In this document: one piece after another, positions 1 to 5,213 of the stretch | Layout of the letters: each line of letters opens with the position of its first letter | How positions within the stretch are numbered: position 1 is the first letter of the stretch | Assembly (NCBI GenBank): GCA_002415485.1 | Contig: DHYU01000030.1 | Coordinates: forward strand, 1 to 5,213 | Length of the DNA stretch: 5,213 nt | Direction of reading: 5' to 3' | Source of the DNA: Proteobacteria bacterium UBA5122 | GTDB lineage: Bacteria > Pseudomonadota > Gammaproteobacteria > Tenderiales > Tenderiaceae | The notes under the pieces: generated by a model | What the model was told of the DNA's origin: nothing | The model's input: the letters and a program-made list of their open reading frames with translations, nothing else | Databases searched by the model: none | Translations under genes and position numbers: made by a program

Positions 1-480
1 CCCGTTTATGTTTATTCCGATCGATTCGATTTGTCGCAACGGACGGCTATTACCAAACCGGTGTATTGGGCTGACTTTTCGTTGGCGCCTGCGACTGCAG
101 TCAGTGCTCGCAGCGGGCAGCTCCAGTACCGTCATGTGCTTGGGTTTATGGGCGAGGGCAGTGCCGGCGGCATCACTGATCTTTATCTGAATTTGGGGAT
201 CAATTTCGATACCGCGCAAATTAATGGTGCGTTGCATGTTTATGCCGGTGATGTATGGCACGTCAGCCTGGGAGGGCGGGTGCTTGGCGTGCAGCCTGAG
301 ATGGCGGTGTTGGGAGGCAAGGTCAATGGTTTGCCTGGGGTGATTGGTAATCTCGGGTCGGTGTTTACAGGGGGTAATGGCCAAGCCATCCTCAGCACCT
401 TTAGCCTGGCGCAGAATGGTAATCCCGGTCGCCATGTGAATGGAATGTTTTTGGCGCAAAACAGTCCGCTGGGCGACGTC
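1..480 (+). repeat. Protein module copy 1 (5' incomplete)
   Basis: This is the first of three homologous segments in the large protein. Landmarks are Leu-Ala-Pro before a Ser-Gly-x-x-x-Tyr strand (codons 82-126), Asn-Phe-Asp at 202-210, the central Trp at 256-258 and Val-Asn-Gly at 436-444. The Trp-Gly-x-Trp element that opens copies 2 and 3 would fall just left of the window. The copies are too diverged for long DNA identity here, so the call rests on ordered landmarks and near-constant spacing. Confidence 0.65.
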
Positions 481-1977
481 AGGCTCACCGCTACGCAGGC
501 GGCATCAATGACCCGAATCGGCATGTTCGCAAAATCAAACAATGTTGCAGGTACAGGCATTACGATTGGTGGGGCAACCAATGGCGCTGGCGACCCACTA
601 TTCGGCTTTAATGGTTTGTTGCCGACGCAGGCGGGGTTTGGTGGTACAACGTTTTTCGAAGTGTTGAGCCGCAATGGTGTCGCTGAAGTGATCCCGGCAA
701 CGGCTCACGGTACTTATGATGTTAGCTGGGGGATTTGGAGTAGTGGTGCTAAATGGGCTACCTCTGCCTTTGATCCGCTTGATTTCCAATTGCTGAATGA
801 TCCTTTGGTGTGGATGACGGTGGCGCCGACCAATCTGGGAGGTTTGTCTGGCGGGCGGCAGTATTTTCATGGCGGTACCTGGAACGGTATTTCTAATCAT
901 GGCCTCAATGCGTCGCCAGGCGTCTTATTTATGAATGTCAATTTTGACAAGTCCAGTTTTACAGGTCAGTTATTTATTGAAACGATAACCTCTTCTGCGT
1001 ACTGGCAAGTATATTTCGATGGCACCATTGGCACGCAGGGTTTGTCTATCACCAGCTATCACGATAGTTTTTATCATGGTAATGCGGGCTCAGGCCTGAG
1101 TTTTAATAGTCAGGTACAGCTTGTGCCTACCGGCGCTGGGGCCGATGGCCTGGCCGTGATGTTTGATTTTGAATTGCCTGGCAATACCAATTATTTTGTG
1201 CAAGGTAACCTGGTGGGAAGACATGACTCGCGCTTAACGTATGCCGAAGCGGCGACGGACTTGGTTGCACTGGTGAGTATGGAAAATTTTTCTGCTGTGC
1301 AGATGCGTGCTGCGGGGGTGGTTGTACCGGCGTTTGTGCACTCAGGGGTTAACCTTGGCATGAAAAATTTTTACACTAAAGTTCAGGATGTCTATCGCGT
1401 GGGGACGGCAACTCAGACGACACCTCATGCGCCATATGATATCGCTGGCAATGCTCAGTATCGTGTGACGTGGGGGCACTGGAATGGCAGCACTGCTTTG
1501 CACTGGGACGTAAACAATCCTACGACGTTTAATACTTATGCTGGTAATAATTCATGGATGACGGTGACCCCATCGCCGTTGGCGGCGATCAATGCGCGTA
1601 CTGGGGTGGTGACTTATGGCTCGGTGATCAACTCTAATGTATGGAGTACTGAGGGGGCTGTGACAAATGTCTCAGCAACGATGAATGTTAATTTTGACAG
1701 TTTAGCCACTGCGCCAGGAAACTTAACATTTGATGCCGGAGCATCTACGTGGCAGTTAACGTCTAACATCGAACTCGATGGGCAAAAGTTGACGCCTTTT
1801 TATGGGGGGACAGCATTACGAAATGGCACTGCAGCAGGTTATGGTGGCAGTGCGTCGCAGGGCGTGTTGACAGGTGATCAAGCCCAGGCATTGGCGTGGA
1901 CTTTTCGCATGATTCACTCTGGATTTGTCTCGGGCGGCAATATTTTGCTATGCAATAATGCTGGGCCTGTGTGTTGA
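1..1977 (+). CDS. Large repeat-module protein, probably extracytoplasmic, possibly FecR-associated (5' partial)
   Basis: The frame is open from base 1 to the TGA at 1975-1977. The reading Pro-Val-Tyr-Val-Tyr runs in from the left edge, so the true start lies upstream; the TTG at 31 is not a credible start because it has no ribosome binding site and cuts into the first module. The visible 658 residues have no transmembrane helix and are rich in Gly, Asn, Ser, Thr and aromatics with alternating hydrophobic residues, as in secreted or outer-membrane beta proteins. Three diverged copies of a module of about 249 residues can be aligned, each with a Gly-x-x-x-Tyr strand, an Asn-Phe-Asp turn, a Trp-centred strand and a final Val-x-Gly strand. 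The only two cysteines are at the C-terminus (codons 1951 and 1972). I recall similar modules in the C-terminal parts of long FecR-domain proteins, and the strand pattern is loosely like TbpB-type barrels; both are inference. The gene looks more AT-rich, with more T-ending codons, than the cyclase and amt genes. Function unknown. Confidence 0.8.
   Translation, partial: PVYVYSDRFDLSQRTAITKPVYWADFSLAPATAVSARSGQLQYRHVLGFMGEGSAGGITDLYLNLGINFDTAQINGALHVYAGDVWHVSLGGRVLGVQPEMAVLGGKVNGLPGVIGNLGSVFTGGNGQAILSTFSLAQNGNPGRHVNGMFLAQNSPLGDVRLTATQAASMTRIGMFAKSNNVAGTGITIGGATNGAGDPLFGFNGLLPTQAGFGGTTFFEVLSRNGVAEVIPATAHGTYDVSWGIWSSGAKWATSAFDPLDFQLLNDPLVWMTVAPTNLGGLSGGRQYFHGGTWNGISNHGLNASPGVLFMNVNFDKSSFTGQLFIETITSSAYWQVYFDGTIGTQGLSITSYHDSFYHGNAGSGLSFNSQVQLVPTGAGADGLAVMFDFELPGNTNYFVQGNLVGRHDSRLTYAEAATDLVALVSMENFSAVQMRAAGVVVPAFVHSGVNLGMKNFYTKVQDVYRVGTATQTTPHAPYDIAGNAQYRVTWGHWNGSTALHWDVNNPTTFNTYAGNNSWMTVTPSPLAAINARTGVVTYGSVINSNVWSTEGAVTNVSATMNVNFDSLATAPGNLTFDAGASTWQLTSNIELDGQKLTPFYGGTALRNGTAAGYGGSASQGVLTGDQAQALAWTFRMIHSGFVSGGNILLCNNAGPVC
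715..1230 (+). repeat. Protein module copy 2
   Basis: This copy opens with Tyr-Asp-Val-Ser-Trp-Gly-Ile-Trp (715-738), followed by Trp-Met-Thr-Val-Ala-Pro (811-828), Met-Asn-Val-Asn-Phe-Asp (931-948), Trp-Gln-Val (1003-1011) and Val-Gln-Gly (1198-1206). The central Trp lies exactly 747 bases (249 codons) from its counterparts in copies 1 and 3. The preceding linker (about 481-714) is Gly/Ala-rich and resembles the linker before copy 3. Confidence 0.75.
1459..1974 (+). repeat. Protein module copy 3
   Basis: This copy opens with Tyr-Arg-Val-Thr-Trp-Gly-His-Trp (1459-1482), then Trp-Met-Thr-Val-Thr-Pro (1555-1572), Met-Asn-Val-Asn-Phe-Asp (1681-1698), Trp-Gln-Leu (1750-1758) and Val-Ser-Gly (1927-1935). 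At the DNA level 1681-1698 differs from 931-948 of copy 2 by one base, and 1555-1566 is identical to 811-822. The copy ends in the Cys-x6-Cys tail just before the stop codon. Confidence 0.75.
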
Positions 1978-2090
1978 TCGGTTAATAGCGTCTGTCTGGC
2001 AGAAGGCATGTTTCCTCATGGTGGCGGTAGCAGTTTTTGTGATTGCTCGTGTAGGTCTGGTCTGTGGGGCGGCTAATCATGTCCACTCTG
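1978..2090. other. Convergent intergenic gap, no clear terminator
   Basis: These 113 bases separate the ends of two convergent genes. I looked for a GC-rich hairpin with a T-run on either strand and found only four-base-pair stems, such as AGCA/TGCT around the T-run at 2033-2039. Termination may be factor-dependent or rely on a structure too weak to recognise by eye. No small gene with a plausible start and ribosome binding site is seen. Confidence 0.5.
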
Positions 2091-4307
2091 TTACTTCTCG
2101 GTGCGCACATACACCCCGTCCCAGTCCGCACCGGGTGGATCTTGTTCCAGTTCTGAAATTCTTTCCAGATACAGTTGATAGATGCGCGCTTCAGGGTGCT
2201 GTTGCTGAAGCGCATTAAAGATATTGCGTGCCTCGTTCCAGTCTTGGTTGTAGTAGGCGCTGAGGCCGCGTTCGTGTTCTTCCAGTTCGGCTAGCAGCTC
2301 TGGCGTTGCGTTCTCGGCACGGCATTGTGGCTCGTAGACAGTGACGCCTTCGGTTTTACCTTTTACCTTCACCAAGTCCAAACGGCGGAATACGAAATCA
2401 TCCTGCCCTTCGCGGGTGGTTTCGCCGACGACCAGGCGCGCGCCGTAGAATTTGGTCAGGCCCTCAATGCGTGAACCAAGATTGACGTTGTCGCCGAGCA
2501 CGGTGTAGGCGCGCCGATAACTGGAGCCCATGTCGCCGACATTCATCAGGCCGGTGTTGAGGCCGATGCCGATGTCGACTTCGGGGTAGCCCTCGGCCAT
2601 CAGGATGGGTTTCAGTTCGGCGGTTTTTTCCAGCATCGCCATCGCGGCCTCGATCGCGTGTTTGGCGTGTTGTTCGTCGCGCAGTGGTGCGCCCCAGAAG
2701 GCCATGATCATGTCGCCGACGTATTTGTCGATGGTGCCGTGGTTGTCGAAGATGATCTCTGTCATGTGGGTGAAGTAGCGGTTGAGCAGCGCGCGCAATT
2801 CGGCCGGTGAGAGTTTTTCCGACAGCGTGGTGAAGCCGCGAATGTCGGCGAAGAGTACGGTCATCTCGCGGCTCTCGCCTTCAAAACCATATTCGCGGGC
2901 ATCCTCGCTCATCTGGTCGACCAGTTGTGGCGGGATGTATTGGCCGAAGATGTTTTTCAGTTGCGAGCGTTTGCGGTGTTCTCGCAGAAAGCCCCAGCTC
3001 ATGTTGAGCGAAGACAGCAGGACGATGATCAGCAGTGGCCAGGCCAGTGCCAGTGATAGGCCTTTTTCCTGCCATAACCAAAAATTGCCCCAGCCGAGGC
3101 CAACGGCGAGGCTGAGGCTGGCCAGCACTAACCATAGAGGACTGAGGTGGGGCAACAGCAGTGCCAGCAGCAGGCCGACGCCCAGGCTGGCAATCAGGTT
3201 GGCACCGTCGGCCCAGGCCGGCTCGCTGGGGAAGCGGTTGTCGAGGATGGCGCGCACCATGGTGGCGTGGACCTCAACGCCGGGGTAGATGTTTTCCACG
3301 GGGGTGGCGACCAGGTCGGCGATGCCGACGGCGGTGGCGCCAACCAGGACAATCTTGTTTTCCAGCAGGCTTGTGTCGACTTCGTCATTGAGGATGTCGG
3401 TGGCGGAGATATAGCGGAATTGGCCGCTGGGCCCTGCAAACGGGACAAGGGTGAAGCCCACTCCATCGGTGGGGATGATCGTGCTGCCAAGTTTTATGCC
3501 GTCGACCATGTCGAAATTACCGATGGGTTTGGTGTGCAACTCGATCTCATCCAGAAAGAGATAGAGCTTGGCAATTTGCAACGATAGCGAGCCGTAGAGT
3601 TGATCACCGTGGCGTAGCAGCATCGGTGTGCGGCGGATGATGCCGTCCGGGTCGGGCCAGGTGGTGACAAAGCCGCTGTTGGCGGCCGCCTGCTGTAGTT
3701 GAGGTAGATTGGTGGTGTAGTTGGACATTCGTTTGACGGCAAGGCGCTCGGCCTGTTCTCCCTCGAGCTCAAGCAGTGGCACCGGCAGGTGGCCGATGGG
3801 GGTGCTGTCTTCTGCGTGTAGCAGGTAGCCTAGGGTGATGTCGCGCTCGCTGAGGCTGGCCGCAAGGCGGCTATCGTTATCGAATTCGGGCAGTAGTGTG
3901 CTGAGTTGAGTATTAAGCTCCGGGTGTTGGTTGTCTTGTTTGAGCCGTTCTAATACCACTGCGGCCGCATTACGTTCGGCCTCGGAGAAAAAAATATCGT
4001 AGCCGACGACAATGGCGCCGGCGTCAAACATCTTGTCGGTCAGGCGGGCAATCTTGTCGCGTGCCCACGGCCAGTGCCCTTCAATGGTCAGACTCTGTTC
4101 GTCGATGTCGACGATGACGATACGTTCATCGATGCCGGTATTGGTGCGGGCGGCATTGAGCCGCAGGTCGTAGGCCAGGGATTCCATGCGTTGTTGCAAG
4201 GCATTGATGAGCGGCACTTCGGCAAATTGTCCCCAGACGAGGAGCAGCGTCAGTCCAATACCGAGGGTGGTGGGAATCAGTGTGCGTTTAATGCTGGCTA
4301 GGATCAT
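2091..4307 (-). CDS. CHASE2-domain class III adenylate cyclase, membrane-bound
   Basis: This 738-residue protein is predicted to make cAMP from ATP in the cytoplasm in response to a signal sensed outside the inner membrane. A first membrane helix spans about residues 11-28. The CHASE2 sensor follows (about 35-362), with the family hallmarks Val-Asp-Ile-Asp-Glu at 66-70, Trp-Pro-Trp at 79-81, Asp-x-Asp-Gly-x-x-Arg-Arg at 219-226 and Val-Gly-Ala-Thr-Ala at 322-326. Three membrane helices lie at about 369-386, 389-406 and 415-436. The cyclase domain (about 478-660) keeps both metal-binding aspartates (D488 in FADIRGF, D532 in KYVGD), the purine-binding K528 and transition-state N609 and R613. 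T602 stands where mammalian enzymes have Asp, which marks class IIIb and favours ATP over GTP. The tail (670-738) is helical and ends in Asp-Gly-Val-x-x-x-x-x-Lys, common in this family. The length is typical. ATG 4305-4307 is the first start after an in-frame stop at 4353-4355 and precedes the first helix; its ribosome binding site is weak. The CHASE2 ligand is unknown. Confidence 0.95.
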   Translation of the reverse strand: MILASIKRTLIPTTLGIGLTLLLVWGQFAEVPLINALQQRMESLAYDLRLNAARTNTGIDERIVIVDIDEQSLTIEGHWPWARDKIARLTDKMFDAGAIVVGYDIFFSEAERNAAAVVLERLKQDNQHPELNTQLSTLLPEFDNDSRLAASLSERDITLGYLLHAEDSTPIGHLPVPLLELEGEQAERLAVKRMSNYTTNLPQLQQAAANSGFVTTWPDPDGIIRRTPMLLRHGDQLYGSLSLQIAKLYLFLDEIELHTKPIGNFDMVDGIKLGSTIIPTDGVGFTLVPFAGPSGQFRYISATDILNDEVDTSLLENKIVLVGATAVGIADLVATPVENIYPGVEVHATMVRAILDNRFPSEPAWADGANLIASLGVGLLLALLLPHLSPLWLVLASLSLAVGLGWGNFWLWQEKGLSLALAWPLLIIVLLSSLNMSWGFLREHRKRSQLKNIFGQYIPPQLVDQMSEDAREYGFEGESREMTVLFADIRGFTTLSEKLSPAELRALLNRYFTHMTEIIFDNHGTIDKYVGDMIMAFWGAPLRDEQHAKHAIEAAMAMLEKTAELKPILMAEGYPEVDIGIGLNTGLMNVGDMGSSYRRAYTVLGDNVNLGSRIEGLTKFYGARLVVGETTREGQDDFVFRRLDLVKVKGKTEGVTVYEPQCRAENATPELLAELEEHERGLSAYYNQDWNEARNIFNALQQQHPEARIYQLYLERISELEQDPPGADWDGVYVRTEK

Positions 4308-4392
4308 GCCGGGTCCGTGGCGTGTTGGGTTCCATGGAGAGTTCTCGACTATTTATCGGCCGTCGTGGCCTAAACAGCAGTCGCGGACCAGC

Positions 4393-4407
4393 GCTTTATT
4401 TTGGTGC
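4393..4407 (+). promoter_or_regulatory. NtrC-like binding site A (distal)
   Basis: The sequence GCTTTATTTTGGTGC fits the NtrC operator pattern GCAC-N7-GTGC, with a perfect right half, an imperfect left half and the same TATTTTG centre as a strong enhancer site of enteric glnA as I remember it. Its centre is about 129 bp upstream of the predicted amt transcription start. It pairs with site B, 30 bp downstream. Confidence 0.65.
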
Positions 4408-4422
4408 ACCTCTTCTGAAGTG

Positions 4423-4437
4423 GCATTGTTTTGGTGC
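4423..4437 (+). promoter_or_regulatory. NtrC-like binding site B (proximal)
   Basis: GCATTGTTTTGGTGC matches the GCAC-N7-GTGC operator pattern with one mismatch in the left half and a perfect right half. Centre-to-centre spacing to site A is 30 bp, close to three helical turns, as expected for cooperative binding of NtrC dimers on one DNA face. The centre lies about 99 bp upstream of the predicted start site. Confidence 0.7.
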
Positions 4438-4502
4438 GCCATAGGTTTGTGGTTTGAGTCTTTCCGTTGGCTAAGGCTTTGTTTTTTGGTGGCGCCCAAT
4501 GT

Positions 4503-4518
4503 TGGTGCGGTATTTGCT
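4503..4518 (+). promoter_or_regulatory. Sigma-54 (-24/-12) promoter of the amt gene
   Basis: TGGTGCGGTATTTGCT matches the sigma-54 consensus TGGCAC-N5-TTGC. The invariant GG (4504-4505) and GC (4516-4517) are separated by exactly 10 bases, and the -12 element TTGCT is perfect; the -24 element has two mismatches (TGGTGC). Transcription would start near 4529, giving a leader of about 35 bases. With the two NtrC-like sites upstream, this predicts expression under nitrogen limitation. Confidence 0.75.
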
Positions 4519-4550
4519 ATGTATGCACTAAGTTAATTCTGATGTTATGT

Positions 4551-4555
4551 GAGGG
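4551..4555 (+). promoter_or_regulatory. Ribosome binding site of the amt gene
   Basis: GAGGG lies 8 bases before the ATG at 4564, which fixes that start codon. The resulting N-terminus begins directly with the conserved Amt opening. Confidence 0.8.
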
Positions 4556-4563
4556 ATATCAAA

Positions 4564-5213
4564 ATGGAAGCACTGCAATCGGGCAGCGACGTTGTCTTTT
4601 TATTGATGGGGGCGGTGATGGTCCTGGCCATGCACGCCGGTTTCGCCTTTCTGGAGGTGGGGACGGTGCGCAGCAAGAACCAGGTCAATGCGCTGGTTAA
4701 GATCATCTCGGACTTCGCGGTATCGACCATCGCCTATTTCTTTATCGGCTACAGCGTGGCCTACGGCGTGTCGTTCTTCGATGCGGCACCGACCTTGGCC
4801 GAAAAGAATGGCTACGAGCTGGTTAAGTTCTTCTTTTTGTTGACCTTTGCGGCGGCGATCCCGGCGATTGTGTCGGGCGGGATTGCCGAGCGCGCCAAGT
4901 TTAATCCGCAGCTGGCGGCGACGTTTGCGCTGGTCGGTCTGGTCTACCCGTTCTTCGAGGGTATGACCTGGAACGGTAACTACGGCATGCAGGCGTGGCT
5001 GGAGGCGACCTTCGGCGCCGGCTTCCATGATTTTGCAGGCTCCATTGTGGTGCATGGTGTGGGTGGCTGGATCGCGCTGGCGGCGGTGATGCTGTTGGGG
5101 CCACGTCACGGGCGTTACGGTAAGGATGGTGTGATGTACGCCCATCCGCCGTCCAGTATCCCGTTTTTGGCACTGGGCGCGTGGATCCTGACCGTCGGCT
5201 GGTTTGGTTTTAA
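4564..5213 (+). CDS. amtB: Ammonium transporter, Amt/MEP/Rh family (3' partial)
   Basis: The 216 visible codons encode roughly the first half of a channel that usually has a little over 400 residues and works as a trimer in the inner membrane, carrying ammonium into the cell. Successive hydrophobic helices are clear, beginning near residue 10. Family hallmarks include Gly-Phe-Ala-Phe-Leu-Glu-Val-Gly near residue 26, the Lys-Asn-Gln-Val-Asn stretch at 38-42, Ser-Gly-Gly-Ile-Ala-Glu-Arg at 104-110, and Asp-Phe-Ala-Gly-Ser-x-Val-Val-His at 156-164. D156 and H164 correspond to the ammonium-site Asp and the first of the twin pore histidines in E. coli AmtB; the second lies beyond the window. There is no long cleavable signal peptide as in enteric AmtB, so this is the shorter N-terminal form. 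The leader indicates NtrC and sigma-54 control. No glnK (PII) gene lies between promoter and amt, so if one is linked it must be downstream. The symbol reflects family membership; a paralogue name is possible. Confidence 0.95.
   Translation, partial: MEALQSGSDVVFLLMGAVMVLAMHAGFAFLEVGTVRSKNQVNALVKIISDFAVSTIAYFFIGYSVAYGVSFFDAAPTLAEKNGYELVKFFFLLTFAAAIPAIVSGGIAERAKFNPQLAATFALVGLVYPFFEGMTWNGNYGMQAWLEATFGAGFHDFAGSIVVHGVGGWIALAAVMLLGPRHGRYGKDGVMYAHPPSSIPFLALGAWILTVGWFGF

Larger units (their letters stand above)
4308..4563. other. Divergent intergenic regulatory region between cyclase and amt genes
   Basis: This 256-base region separates the divergently oriented cyclase and amt starts. Its right two thirds carry an NtrC/sigma-54 type control region directed at amt. 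The motif TTGGTG recurs at 4401, 4431, 4486 and 4502. The left part (4308-4390), which should hold the cyclase promoter, shows only a poor sigma-70 candidate on the minus strand. No open reading frame here looks real. Confidence 0.7.

Noticed and set aside
31..33. TTG as the start codon of the first gene.
   Set aside because: The frame stays open to base 1, there is no ribosome binding site before it, and residues before it continue the first module, so the gene begins upstream of the window.
2018..2056. A possible bidirectional terminator near the T-run at 2033-2039.
   Set aside because: The best stem I could draw has only four base pairs (AGCA/TGCT) and the T-run lies in the loop rather than after the stem.
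1925..2218. A 97-codon plus-strand frame bridging the two convergent genes, with a hydrophobic stretch that resembles a membrane helix.
   Set aside because: It overlaps the end of the repeat gene and runs antisense into the well-supported cyclase gene, has no visible ribosome binding site, and its sequence past the gap is just the antisense of cyclase codons.
2782..3587. Long plus-strand open frames antisense to the cyclase gene.
   Set aside because: They are shadows of a GC-rich coding region whose minus-strand product matches the CHASE2 cyclase family throughout; their translations are low-complexity and lack recognisable motifs.
4350..4385. A sigma-70 type promoter for the cyclase on the minus strand, with a GATAAA-like -10.
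   Set aside because: The -10 matches only four of six positions and the element 17 bases upstream (CTGCTG) is a poor -35, so chance cannot be excluded.
4600..5145. A 181-codon minus-strand frame inside the amt gene.
   Set aside because: It is antisense to an unmistakable ammonium transporter and its translation is Arg/His-rich without a recognisable fold.

Overview
The window reads as a piece of a proteobacterial chromosome, most likely from a gammaproteobacterium. The grounds are the CHASE2-type membrane adenylate cyclase, the AmtB-family ammonium transporter, and a leader that carries NtrC-like enhancer sites with a sigma-54 (-24/-12) promoter. I cannot name the species. No rRNA, tRNA, CRISPR array, insertion sequence or integrase is visible.

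Layout, left to right. (1) 1-1977 (+) is the 3' part of a large, glycine-, asparagine- and aromatic-rich protein that enters from outside the window. The visible 658 residues contain three diverged copies of one module of about 249 residues, rich in predicted beta strands, and end in a Cys-x6-Cys tail. (2) 1978-2090 is a short gap between convergent genes with no convincing terminator. (3) 2091-4307 (-) is a complete class III adenylate cyclase. It has one N-terminal membrane helix, a periplasmic CHASE2 sensor, three more membrane helices, a cytoplasmic cyclase domain with its key residues intact, and a helical C-terminal tail. (4) 4308-4563 is a divergent intergenic region. It holds two NtrC-like sites 30 bp apart, a sigma-54 promoter about 100 bp downstream of the nearer one, and a good ribosome binding site, all pointing at the next gene. 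(5) 4564-5213 (+) is the first 216 codons of an ammonium transporter gene, cut by the window end.

How they may work together. The amt gene appears to be the first gene of a nitrogen-limitation-induced transcript. The cyclase would turn an unknown periplasmic or envelope signal, sensed by CHASE2, into cAMP. The repeat-module protein resembles the C-terminal part of large FecR-domain proteins, which in my recollection often lie beside CHASE2 cyclases. If so, the first two genes could form an envelope-sensing pair, but here they are convergent rather than co-directional and the FecR part, if any, is outside the window. The most solid unexpected observations are the NtrC/sigma-54 architecture of the amt leader and the threefold module in the first protein.
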